A model generated the notes under the pieces. The model saw nothing but the letters and a program-made list of their open reading frames with translations. It had not been told where the DNA came from and did no database searches. A program made the position numbers and the translations under genes. A DNA stretch of 64,000 bases, taken from the NCBI GenBank assembly GCA_022984795.1, contig JALIHJ010000043.1:124001-188000 (forward strand). Reading direction: 5' to 3'. Positions 55,642-64,000 of the stretch are shown here, piece by piece. The stretch comes from Fabrea salina. Taxonomy: Eukaryota > Ciliophora > Heterotrichea > Heterotrichida > Fabreidae. The number at the start of each line of letters is the position of its first letter. Position 1 is the first letter of the stretch.

Positions 55642-56715
55642 ATGGAAGAAGAACTAAAAACCCTTTCAGAAAAAAACATACCCTACGAAAGGGTTTCTGA
55701 GTCCTTAGTGATCATTAGAGTTGAATCTACACATATTTACTTTTTGCTGCCTGAGTCTTACCCGGAGTCTCCTTTAAGTGTTGAGGTCTCCACACAGAAA
55801 CTCTCTTCTAAACTACTACACAAACTCAACTCTTCTGCTGGACAAGTGTCTTCTAAACTAGCTCCCCAACCTCAAATACTGCCTTGCTACGAGCACCTGC
55901 ACAAAGTTTTAACAGAAAACAAACTACTCTTTTGCTTCGAAGAAGTAATTCAAGCAAAAAAGATCCTAGGTCCAGAAGACAAACTGCTGCCCCAAGAAAA
56001 AACAGGAAAAGTCACACTGAACTTAAAAGAAGGCCCCTGGGAAGGCAAGGTCAGAGTCCAAGTACCTCAGAACTACCCCTGTTCACTAGTTAACTGGAAA
56101 CTAGAGTCTTCCAACCTCCCTAAAAAGGTCCAGGAACTCTGCAAAAACAAAGCCCAAGACTTAGTTAACAAGTGCTTTGTAAAAGAAGAAACCGCCGAAG
56201 CACGCCCTGTCGAAATGACCCGAGAAAGAATCAAGCACGACCTTGACTTCATCAAAATCAAACAAGACCTTGCTGCACAGTCACAAGTAAAAGCTGCCCG
56301 CAGACAACATGTAAGACTCGTCAAAAAAGAAATTGCCCACGAAAAAGAACTTTACACAGAACACTCAGAAGTCTCTACGGAAATGAACCCTTCACTGTTG
56401 GTTTTACTTAAGTTTTGGAAACAAGAGGTCTTTTCAAGACTTCCCTACGAAAAATGCTTGGGATGCCAGGAGCTAGTCCTGGGCAGCGAAGACCCCGAAA
56501 TGATAGTGTGCGGTCACTGGTACCACATGAAGTGCCTCCAGGAGTACATGCGAACTCCTCCTTTCGAAAAGTACTGTGAAGCTTGCAGCACCAGAGTGTT
56601 TCACCCAGCCTTTCCTACAGACTCCAAAGCCTTAGCCAGAATGGCTAAATCCTGGTCCATGGAGCAGGCCCGTATACGCGAAATTGAGGATGTAAAGGAG
56701 TTTCTGGATCTTTAA
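55642..56715 (+). CDS. RWD/UBC-like domain protein with C-terminal RING-like zinc finger
   Basis: The 357-aa protein starts with an RWD-like segment (1-100; IYFLLPESYPESPLSVEV holds the YP-xxP turn). A second beta-rich segment with NYPCSLVNWKLES (about 130-165) may be a degenerate repeat of it. A helical linker follows, then Cys/His pairs near 270-320: CLGCQE, CGHWYHMKC and CEAC, a RING-like finger. RWD-RING ligases (RNF14, RNF25, RWDD3-like) share this layout. Inferred role: ubiquitin ligase with unknown substrate. Confidence 0.65.
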   Translation: MEEELKTLSEKNIPYERVSESLVIIRVESTHIYFLLPESYPESPLSVEVSTQKLSSKLLHKLNSSAGQVSSKLAPQPQILPCYEHLHKVLTENKLLFCFEEVIQAKKILGPEDKLLPQEKTGKVTLNLKEGPWEGKVRVQVPQNYPCSLVNWKLESSNLPKKVQELCKNKAQDLVNKCFVKEETAEARPVEMTRERIKHDLDFIKIKQDLAAQSQVKAARRQHVRLVKKEIAHEKELYTEHSEVSTEMNPSLLVLLKFWKQEVFSRLPYEKCLGCQELVLGSEDPEMIVCGHWYHMKCLQEYMRTPPFEKYCEACSTRVFHPAFPTDSKALARMAKSWSMEQARIREIEDVKEFLDL

Positions 56716-56770
56716 AAACTTTTAGTAACTAAGGCAATGGAAATATAATAATTTTCTGAGTTAAGTAAGA

Positions 56771-59700
56771 ATGTCCGACCGTCTATTCTCAGAAAGTGAT
56801 GTGCCGTCACAAGTAAGTTCTAAACAGTGTGCATGCAAAGTCTGCAACAAGAAAGAACCCAACAGTTCACTGCACCCAAAATACAACACGCCATTACACT
56901 TCTGCAAAGGCTGTTTGCTTGGAGTCCACAAGGCTTGCTACGGAGTGCCCAGCGACGCTTCACAAATGTTCTTTTGCGACAGGTGCTTAGACCGAGGACC
57001 CAACCAAGAAGTGCTGTGCTCTCTATGCCAAGCCTCCAACTCTGCCCTCAAAAAATGCGGGGAAGACTGGGTTTGCTTGCCATGTGTGTTGTTTTCTGAT
57101 CCCTACTCGATTGAAGACTGGGAAAGCATGGCCCCTTACGCCACTGACTCCCAAGTTCAGGAAAGGCGCTGCAGGGAGTGCTCCAAACCTGTGAAAGGGG
57201 GGTTCCCCTGTGAAGACTGTGGAGCAACAGCACACGGAAGCTGCATGCTCAACGGGGACTGGGAAGTACTTTCAGTAATCAAGAACCGAAAAGTGTACTG
57301 TCCAGACCATAAAGACGACCACGACGAGTACTGCTTCTGCGGGAAGCCTTATGTGGAGGGAGAAGACTTCATGATAGCATGTGACGTTTGCGACAACTGG
57401 TACCACGGGAGTTGTGTAGGGGTGTCACCCCAAGCAGGGTCACTGATAGAAGAGTATGTTTGCAAGTTCTGCGATCTTTGGGCCTCTTTAAGGCAGAATC
57501 TTTTACAAGAAGATTTTACGGAGAAAAAGGCTAAGTTCAACCTGCCTGAGACCTTTGTGAACCTCAAACTGATGGACTGGCTTTTGCTGTGCAGGACTTT
57601 AGAAAAAAGAGCCAAAAAAGCTGCGAACGAAAAAACCAAAGTAAGCGAAATGGAAGAAATTATGGAGCTTTCAAAGGTTTGTCCTTTAGAAATTAAGTTT
57701 TTGGCCAAACTCCAAAACAAACTTCACAAGTCTCAAAGCTTGATATTGGAGTACAGTGAAGTCCTAGGAAAAACTGCTGCAGAGAACGTTGATGAACTCA
57801 AAGAAGCTATGAACAAAGCCTTTCAAATTGGATTGAGACTGCCTCACTTAAACCAACTCGAAGCCCAACTAGAGACTTTTGAAAACCAGCAAAGGGTTAA
57901 AGAGACCCTTACAAACAAGGAGTTGTCCCTCAAAGAAGCCATTTCTGTTTACGAAAGCATATCTAGAAAGATTCCTAAAGATGAGTTTCTAGAACAACTC
58001 AAAACTCAAATAGAGCAATGCGAACACTGGTTCAACGAAGTCAAAGAGACCTTAAGACAAAGCCAACAAAGTCCTCTTGGAAAAAAACTACAAAAAGAAC
58101 AAGTACTTGAGTACTTAAACAGAGCAAAGAACCTTCCTTACAAACTCCCAAACGAAGTCCACATAGTTAAAGAAGAACTAAAAGCTTCAGAGGACTGGGA
58201 CAAAAAGTTCCTATCTGTAGAACGCCCTGTTAACCCAGTAGAACTCCAACAACTCCTAGACGAAGTGTCTTTGTTGACTATTCAAACTCCAACTATGGAG
58301 CAGGCAAGTCAGGTTTACTCCAAGTTTAACGACTGGGTTAACCAAACTGACCAGTACCTTAGACCCAACGAAACCCAACCTTCTCTAGAAGAACTCAGAA
58401 GGCACATTGCCAAAGGCGAGCAAGAACTAGAACCCACTATTAAAATCAGCGAACCCAAAAATCAGTTACTCATCAAAATCAACGAAGCCAGCATTTGGCA
58501 AGCCAACGCCCAAAACGCCATGAAAAGCAAAGTCACTCCCCAAAAACTAAGCCACCTGCTCAGAGAAGCCAAAAGTCTAGTCTGCAGCTTTCCAGAAGTC
58601 GAAGCCCTTGAAAAAAGAGCTAACATCAACAAAAAGATCAGTGAACTCATTCACAAAAAACACAAAGAAGAAGAACTTTTAGAACTGAAAAAAGAAGCAG
58701 AAGAACTCAACGCAGACGAAGACTTCATCCAAGCTCTGGACTCTAAACTGCAGCAGTCTTCAGAAGTCAAGCAAAAGATCCACAAAAACTTAGAACAACA
58801 AGAAGGCAGCAGTGCCCTGTACAACTCGCTTTTGCAAGAACTCAAAAGCACCAAAACAGAACTGCCCTACGAAAAGCAAGTCCTTGAAGAAAAACTTAAG
58901 TCTGTAAAGTGGATGGAGGACTCAGCACAGACTCTTCAGGAATTTGAAGACAAAAAAGAAGACAAAAAACGAAGACACAGTGAGCTAGAGTTACTCAACA
59001 AAATAGTTCCTAAAGGACACAAACTCAAACACCGAGACCCCAACGCAGACGCTTTACTCAGAGACCTAGCCAGACGCCTTTGGGAGCTAGAGTATGCTGG
59101 GTTCAAACTCTGCAATGAGTTTACTTTGGAAGACCTGCAAAACACCCAAAAGAAAGCAGAGTACCTTGAGGACCAAGAACCCGAGTCACTTCTTGAGTTC
59201 AGACAAGTCATGAACAAAGTCAACCAAACTACTGATTTCTTTGAAGGCCTGATTAACCAAGATATTGGCTCTGTCATGTCTGGAGATTTGGTGGACCTGA
59301 AAAATCAAATCGGAAACTATAGACAGCAGTTGGAGGAAACTGGTGTTTTCTTCCCTGAAAAGTATGATAAAGTATTAACTTGGGATAAATGGATAGATTG
59401 GTGTGTCTCTACAAAAGAAGTCTTATCCTCCGAAACCAAACCCTCCATTGACAAACTATACGAAATCAACCAAGAAGCTATTCTGACAGGTCTCCCCACC
59501 AACGTTCCTGCTCTAGAGTCCCTTACCAAAGAAATCTCCAAGTACGAACAGTGGCTTTACAGGTACTCTTCCTACACCTCTGCCAAAAGGTTCTACACTG
59601 AAGAGCAAATAGACATTCAGCTCTACCTGAAAAAAACTAAGGAAAAACAAAAACCCACTCTAGAACAACTCCAAAACATGCTTGAAGAAGCACAGAACCT

Positions 59701-62700
59701 CAAAACTAACTGCACCGAAGAAATCAACAGTATGCAAAACGACATTCTCAAAGCAAACACCTGGGAAAACAAAGCTGCTGAGTTCTTTGAAAGAGTGCCT
59801 TTTGAAGAGATGTTTAAAACCTGCACTAAGTCTTATGAAGAGTTCATAAACACCCCTGAAGCCAAGGAGTTTTACGAACTAGTTAAAGAGTACTGCTTTG
59901 GAGTGTTTGTGGAACTCAAAGACTGGGGCAAAAAACTGTGTTGTTACGAGTGGAACTTAAGAGGCCAAAGAATGCTTCAAATAAGCGGCAAAATACCAAT
60001 TGAGGAATGGGAAGAGTTCTTTGCTTCAATAGAGTACCTGGACAGGAACTACCTCTACAACTTAACACTCGACAAACTCCGAAGACACCAAATCTTGCGC
60101 ACACAAATAGAAGACGAAGTGAAGAAACTCAAGGACTTTGGAGCTAAAAGCGACATAAAAGCTATGAGTCTAGAAGAACTCCAAATACTCAACGAACAAG
60201 TTTCCACCTGCAAAATACAACTGCCTGACGCAGACTACGTAAACGAACTCTTAGAAAAGGTGAATTCCCTTATGATGCAATTCCAAAACTTAGAACAAAA
60301 CAGAAGTTACATAGAGAACTTTAAAGAACTCCAAGAAGAAATAGACAAACTCCCTGTTGCTTTGCCAAGTGTAGCCACTCCACTTAAAGAGTTGCTCAGC
60401 AAAGCTTCTAACTTAGCACTGCGGCTAAGGATCTTAAAGGAGCATTCAGGCAGAAACAAACTAGACAAAGCCAAAGTTGAACAGTTCCTCCAAGACTACC
60501 AAGACTCACCTGTCAAGTTAGAGGAAGCTGAGTACATCATAGAAGACCTTGACTATGGACACCAAGTTCTTGAAGAAGCCCACCAAGTCCTTTCCCAGCC
60601 AGAAGTAACTTTAGAGAAGCTCAATGAAATCACAGGCAAACTCAACAACATGCAAGTGCACATGGGCCAAGAAGAAAGGGAAGTCAGAGTCAAGATTTGG
60701 AAAGCCAAAGTGCAGCTAGCTAAGTCAGAAAAGGTGAACTTCCCTGCACTAGCTGGGTGGTACCACGAAGGCCAGCAAATGAGGGACTTCAACTTAACTG
60801 AGGAACTAGAGTTACTTGAGAACTTAGTGCGCCAAGGAGAAAGGTACAAGGAAAAACTTACCAAGTGCACTAGTCTCGAAGAAATCCAGCAAATAGAAAA
60901 AGAGTGCGAAGCCCTTCCTTTTGACCTAACACACACACTCATCGAACACAAAACTAGAATCCGTCTCCAGGGAAGCCAACCCGAACCTCCCAAACCCCTA
61001 GAAGAGCCCACTATAGCTGTAAAGCCCGTTGAGCTAAGACAACCTCCTCAAGGAGACAGTCTGCGAAGAAGTTCTATTTCAGCCATTCAAAAAACCATCA
61101 CGAGTGACTTCAGGTACAGTTGGAAAGACCTTTCCAAAGCCAAGCAAATCGCTACTCGTCTGGAGCAAATCACCTACAACAACGCCAAAGGTTCCAAATA
61201 CAAACGCGGAATTGAAAGAATCCAGAAGATCATAAAAAGACTCCAGCAGTTCGGGAGCTTTTCTGAAAAGCTCTGCAAAGGCAAAATAACTCCAGAAGAA
61301 CTTAGTTACTTGCATCCTTCTGAACTAGCTGAACCCAAAACAATCAAAAGAATATTTGACGAAGAACCTAAAGTTTACGTAGTCGTCAGCAAAAGACCCA
61401 AACAAGAACCACTAGCCAAAAAACCCAAACTCAAAGAACAACCCCAACCCAAGTCTTCTTTCAAAGACATCATAAAAAGCCTTCCTAGCAAACAACCCAC
61501 TCAAAAAGCTCCTCCCAAGCCAACTCAACTCCAAAAGAAAAAGTCATCCGAGTTCTCACTTAACAACCTGATCAACGAAGTCAAAACTTACCAACAAAAA
61601 CAAGAGTCAGTCCAACCAGCTAAAAAGGAACCCCAGGAAATAGTTTTGGTTTCTGAAAAGTACAGAAACCAACAACTCGAACAGTCCAAAGACCCCTTCT
61701 TAGAAGAACAACAAAACATGTCTAAGTTCCGACTAGAACGTTCAGGGTTTATCACCAACGAAAGTTTGTTTGAGCCTGAAAAACGCGAACGCGAACAAGA
61801 AGAAGAACAAGTGCCTTTGAAACTAGGCAAGTACGAAGTCATGGAAGGCAAGTTCAGCAGCAGTGGGGAAGAGTACGAAGTAGAACCCCAACCTGCAGAC
61901 AGAACTTACGATGAAGGTTTTTTCCACAAAAAAGAAGAATACGACGTACTAGAGTACGCTGGCAAAGCTGAAAAACCTCTCAAGTCTAAAAAGAAACAGA
62001 AACTCTACGACCCCTTCAGTGCTAACACTCCTAAAAACACTGCTCCAGTTGGAAGTCTTTTAAAGGTTTGGCAAGGAAACCTTGAGTACGGAAAGTCCTC
62101 CATCAAAGTAACCATGTTTTCACTCGACAACATACAAGCTTTCCAGAAAGTGCCTAAACTCCCCTCTAAACTAAGTGTCCAAGGCAGGACCAAACAAAAC
62201 GAACTCGAAATCTACATCTCCCAAAACTCCACTGGACCTGCCACTCGCTCTATCATTGCTTCTTGGATCGAACCTGAAAATGGCTTTGAAAAAGAATTTG
62301 AAGAACTCTCAGCCGACCTCCGCGACAAAGACCGCGCTGCAGTAGTTCGGATAGACTCTGGCCTCACAGTTTACTTGTCAACTCTCAGCAACTCCTTCCT
62401 CAACTTCCTTTCTACAGTCAAAATAAACATTTCTCAAAAGATCGACTCCAAAGTAGCCCCTTACATAAGCAACTCGCCCAAACTAGGCGCAATACTCTTT
62501 TTCAAAAAAGCCAACAGTTCTGGAGGCAACTTAATGGACCCTGAAGTCTTTGTTGAAGCAGAACCTCTGCCTGAAGACGACCTTCCAGAAAAAGAGCAAA
62601 TGTCACCTATTACCTCTGACGAAGAAGTAGAAGCTTCCACTGCCCGCAGCGGGTCTGTTCTTTCGGCTTTGCAAGACGCCCTCAGCAACCTCACAGGGGG

Positions 62701-63019
62701 GACTGCTGACTATGGCCAAACTCTCAACAGTCTCAAAGAAATGGTGTCTACGCTTAAGCCTGAGCAAATCCAAGACCTAGGCCCTCAGAACTCCGAAATC
62801 AACGAACTCATTTCTAACATCAGGCAGCAGTTCGAGCATGAACCTGTTCCTGCCCAAGGACCACAAAACGTAAACCAGTTTCTGTCCCAACAGTACGCAC
62901 CTAGAAGCTCCTATATGTACATGCCTTACTCCTACCCACAAAACATGTACCGTCCTCCTTCTCCACGCCAAGACGATCCCCGCAGACGCCCTGAGGACCC
63001 ACGTAAAAAGCACTATTAG
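56771..63019 (+). CDS. Giant chromatin reader: PZP module, PHD, PLU-1-like helices, TFIIS-M, SPOC
   Basis: The 2082-aa protein starts with a PHD/zinc-knuckle/extended-PHD block (about 18-180, BRPF/JADE-like: CKVCNKKEP..., HKACYGVP, CSLC, CVLF). A canonical PHD follows (about 186-236: YCFCGKPYVEGEDFMIACD, WYHGSCVGVS). Residues about 250-1430 are helical, like the PLU-1 region of KDM5. Then come a TFIIS central domain (about 1434-1520) and a SPOC domain (about 1760-1910). The C-terminus is Pro/Tyr/Arg-rich. PHD-TFIISM-SPOC is the layout of Bye1, PHF3 and DIDO1, which bind elongating RNA polymerase II. There is no JmjC domain. A transcription-elongation reader is inferred. Confidence 0.78.
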   Translation: MSDRLFSESDVPSQVSSKQCACKVCNKKEPNSSLHPKYNTPLHFCKGCLLGVHKACYGVPSDASQMFFCDRCLDRGPNQEVLCSLCQASNSALKKCGEDWVCLPCVLFSDPYSIEDWESMAPYATDSQVQERRCRECSKPVKGGFPCEDCGATAHGSCMLNGDWEVLSVIKNRKVYCPDHKDDHDEYCFCGKPYVEGEDFMIACDVCDNWYHGSCVGVSPQAGSLIEEYVCKFCDLWASLRQNLLQEDFTEKKAKFNLPETFVNLKLMDWLLLCRTLEKRAKKAANEKTKVSEMEEIMELSKVCPLEIKFLAKLQNKLHKSQSLILEYSEVLGKTAAENVDELKEAMNKAFQIGLRLPHLNQLEAQLETFENQQRVKETLTNKELSLKEAISVYESISRKIPKDEFLEQLKTQIEQCEHWFNEVKETLRQSQQSPLGKKLQKEQVLEYLNRAKNLPYKLPNEVHIVKEELKASEDWDKKFLSVERPVNPVELQQLLDEVSLLTIQTPTMEQASQVYSKFNDWVNQTDQYLRPNETQPSLEELRRHIAKGEQELEPTIKISEPKNQLLIKINEASIWQANAQNAMKSKVTPQKLSHLLREAKSLVCSFPEVEALEKRANINKKISELIHKKHKEEELLELKKEAEELNADEDFIQALDSKLQQSSEVKQKIHKNLEQQEGSSALYNSLLQELKSTKTELPYEKQVLEEKLKSVKWMEDSAQTLQEFEDKKEDKKRRHSELELLNKIVPKGHKLKHRDPNADALLRDLARRLWELEYAGFKLCNEFTLEDLQNTQKKAEYLEDQEPESLLEFRQVMNKVNQTTDFFEGLINQDIGSVMSGDLVDLKNQIGNYRQQLEETGVFFPEKYDKVLTWDKWIDWCVSTKEVLSSETKPSIDKLYEINQEAILTGLPTNVPALESLTKEISKYEQWLYRYSSYTSAKRFYTEEQIDIQLYLKKTKEKQKPTLEQLQNMLEEAQNLKTNCTEEINSMQNDILKANTWENKAAEFFERVPFEEMFKTCTKSYEEFINTPEAKEFYELVKEYCFGVFVELKDWGKKLCCYEWNLRGQRMLQISGKIPIEEWEEFFASIEYLDRNYLYNLTLDKLRRHQILRTQIEDEVKKLKDFGAKSDIKAMSLEELQILNEQVSTCKIQLPDADYVNELLEKVNSLMMQFQNLEQNRSYIENFKELQEEIDKLPVALPSVATPLKELLSKASNLALRLRILKEHSGRNKLDKAKVEQFLQDYQDSPVKLEEAEYIIEDLDYGHQVLEEAHQVLSQPEVTLEKLNEITGKLNNMQVHMGQEEREVRVKIWKAKVQLAKSEKVNFPALAGWYHEGQQMRDFNLTEELELLENLVRQGERYKEKLTKCTSLEEIQQIEKECEALPFDLTHTLIEHKTRIRLQGSQPEPPKPLEEPTIAVKPVELRQPPQGDSLRRSSISAIQKTITSDFRYSWKDLSKAKQIATRLEQITYNNAKGSKYKRGIERIQKIIKRLQQFGSFSEKLCKGKITPEELSYLHPSELAEPKTIKRIFDEEPKVYVVVSKRPKQEPLAKKPKLKEQPQPKSSFKDIIKSLPSKQPTQKAPPKPTQLQKKKSSEFSLNNLINEVKTYQQKQESVQPAKKEPQEIVLVSEKYRNQQLEQSKDPFLEEQQNMSKFRLERSGFITNESLFEPEKREREQEEEQVPLKLGKYEVMEGKFSSSGEEYEVEPQPADRTYDEGFFHKKEEYDVLEYAGKAEKPLKSKKKQKLYDPFSANTPKNTAPVGSLLKVWQGNLEYGKSSIKVTMFSLDNIQAFQKVPKLPSKLSVQGRTKQNELEIYISQNSTGPATRSIIASWIEPENGFEKEFEELSADLRDKDRAAVVRIDSGLTVYLSTLSNSFLNFLSTVKINISQKIDSKVAPYISNSPKLGAILFFKKANSSGGNLMDPEVFVEAEPLPEDDLPEKEQMSPITSDEEVEASTARSGSVLSALQDALSNLTGGTADYGQTLNSLKEMVSTLKPEQIQDLGPQNSEINELISNIRQQFEHEPVPAQGPQNVNQFLSQQYAPRSSYMYMPYSYPQNMYRPPSPRQDDPRRRPEDPRKKHY
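56813..56827 (+). other. Candidate 15-nt in-frame intron near the PHD protein start
   Basis: Reads GTAAGTTCTAAACAG: GT...AG, 15 nt, A at position 10, phase 0, no stop, so the frame is open either way. Spliced or not, the protein differs only by VSSKQ before the first Cys. It ends CAG, whereas five of the six firm introns end TTAG and one CTAG. Confidence 0.3.
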
Positions 63020-64000
63020 TCCTTATTAACTCCTTTCTTGAACATCACTAGTCCTTTCATAACAGTTTGAGCTATTCTTAGGTTCTTAGCAGCTCTTTTT
63101 TTCCACTTATTCTGAATGCGTCTCATAGCAGCCTTTTTGCTGATTTCTTGCAGAGTCATTTTGTGGAGTTTTTCAACAAAACCTTCAGTGGCAGAGGGCA
63201 AGGCTGTGAACTCAAGGTTTTGCATCTTTTCAGTAAGGTCTACAGGAAGGCAGTCTTTCCAAGACTCTTCATGGACAACTTGCACTTTAATGGCTTCTAC
63301 CCAAAGCTCCTTGTAAACTTCCATTGAAGAGTTGGGTTCTTTGTTTTGAATGAATTCTTCGAGTTTACTGAACTTTTTCATAAGTCGAGCAACTCCAAGT
63401 GACTCTATTAGTTCTCTGATTAGTTTAACTGGTCTAATCAAAGAAAAGTAAGTTTTGTTGATTCTGGCAACTACTTCAGGGGGTTCTTGGTTAGTTCTTA
63501 GTTTGAGTCCAAAGTAGAAAAACCCGTTTTCATTTGCTAGTTTGAAAAAGTTCTCAAAAGTGATTTCACCCTGACCAAGTATCCACAAGTCCCTATAAAA
63601 CCTTAAAACAAACTCTTCAGAAATATCATTGTTAATGTTGAAACAAACTGTTTTAAAAGCAAAAAAACTCAGAGTTGTTTTATCGTTTTCTACAGTTTTG
63701 GGAGCTAGTTTAAAAAGTTCTTTAATGTAAAAGTACCTGCATTTCTTTTCGCGTACATAGTACTCTAGCAAGACCCTTAAAGTTAAAGCTGAGTCTACTT
63801 TAGCGCTTTTGCCTCCAGTTTTGGCTTTGGACTCCAAACACGACTTAAGTTCGTTTCTGTCTTTTTCAGTGAAGTCAGTTGTGACCATGTCTATTACTTT
63901 AAAAGCTTTTTCTAAGTCAACAAAGTGCACAGCAGAGTACTTACAAGAAGTCTGAGCTAACTCAGGTCCCCCAAAAAGCAAAAACCTACAGTGTAAGAAA
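63016..64000 (-). CDS. Unknown protein, 5' end beyond window (IQ-like motif near C-terminus)
   Basis: The frame stays open to the right edge of the window, and no ATG lies at its upstream side, so the gene is cut at its 5' end; at least 327 codons are present. It is mostly helical. A weak EF-hand-like stretch (GQGEITFENFFKLANENG) lies in the middle. Near the end AAMRRIQNKWKKRAAKNL resembles an IQ motif that could bind calmodulin or centrin. No family is recognised. Its TAA overlaps the TAG of the convergent PHD gene within TTAG. Confidence 0.6.
   Translation of the reverse strand, partial: FLHCRFLLFGGPELAQTSCKYSAVHFVDLEKAFKVIDMVTTDFTEKDRNELKSCLESKAKTGGKSAKVDSALTLRVLLEYYVREKKCRYFYIKELFKLAPKTVENDKTTLSFFAFKTVCFNINNDISEEFVLRFYRDLWILGQGEITFENFFKLANENGFFYFGLKLRTNQEPPEVVARINKTYFSLIRPVKLIRELIESLGVARLMKKFSKLEEFIQNKEPNSSMEVYKELWVEAIKVQVVHEESWKDCLPVDLTEKMQNLEFTALPSATEGFVEKLHKMTLQEISKKAAMRRIQNKWKKRAAKNLRIAQTVMKGLVMFKKGVNKD

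Noticed and set aside
1-64000. Search for transposons, virus-like elements, CRISPR arrays, tRNAs, rRNAs and telomeric repeats
   Set aside because: No terminal repeats, transposase or integrase motifs, spacer arrays, cloverleaf candidates or telomere-like runs were seen; gaps are too short to hold most of them.

Overview
The window looks like macronuclear DNA of a heterotrich ciliate related to Stentor. Three things point there. (1) Six interruptions in conserved genes are exactly 15-nt GT...AG introns with an A at intron position 10. Introns this short are the published hallmark of heterotrichs such as Stentor, Blepharisma and Fabrea. (2) TAA, TAG and TGA all act as stops and none is read as an amino acid, so the code is standard, as in Stentor and unlike Blepharisma (UGA = Trp) or Condylostoma. 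(3) Cilium genes are present (IFT122, a CFAP100-like protein, a PIH-CS dynein-assembly factor, MORN, GAS2 and EF-hand proteins) beside two mitochondrial ribosomal proteins. GC is about 42% on the few lines I counted by eye, higher than I recall for S. coeruleus, so I do not name a species.

The window is almost solid coding sequence: about 40 genes, one pseudogene stretch, no recognisable tRNA, rRNA, transposon, virus-like element or CRISPR array, and no gene-free stretch above about 120 bases. Spacers are AT-rich and mostly 1-60 nt. Divergent start codons lie as little as 5 and 9 bp apart. Four of six convergent pairs share a 4-nt TTAR, so their stop codons overlap.

Layout. 1-10545, all minus: FAD synthase (partial), primase small subunit, RING/TRAF zinc-finger protein, MORN-IQ protein, EF-hand-like protein, ferritin, a 45-aa protein, TPR tail-anchored protein, GRWD1, a beta-propeller protein, PIH-CS protein. 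10555-14591, plus: 54-aa PP1-docking protein, mitochondrial uS5, PPIL2 cyclophilin, CFAP100-like. 14588-15139, minus: unknown basic protein. 15220-19172, plus: TLC-like membrane protein, TrmL-like methyltransferase, GAS2 coiled coil, Nit amidase. 19173-27482, minus: 2764-aa USP9X-like deubiquitinase. 27545-30341, plus: TBC1D13-like RabGAP, Kelch protein. 30338-40162, minus: eIF2-beta, CAP protein and its broken tandem copy, NLR-like NB-ARC/TPR protein, amino-acid transporter, unknown protein, PB1/pseudoprotease/Kelch protein. 40180-45761, plus: SHAQKYF-type Myb, IFT122, prefoldin 6, coiled coil. 45771-48713, minus: VPS18. 48719-50449, plus: MRD1/RBM19. 50446-51396, minus: mitochondrial uL13. 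51413-63019, plus: TRIP12/UPL3 HECT ligase, RWD-RING-like protein, a 2082-aa multi-PHD/TFIIS-M/SPOC chromatin protein. 63016-64000, minus: unknown partial gene.

The genes do not form a pathway cluster; this is ordinary housekeeping and cytoskeletal gene content packed at extreme density. The least ordinary items are the PB1-pseudoprotease-Kelch protein, the NLR-like protein, the multi-PHD/TFIIS-M/SPOC protein, the CAP pseudogene with a recent near-identical tract, and the start- and stop-codon packing. Only phase-0 and phase-2 introns break a reading frame visibly; phase-1 introns of this kind would stay open and could be hidden in other genes.
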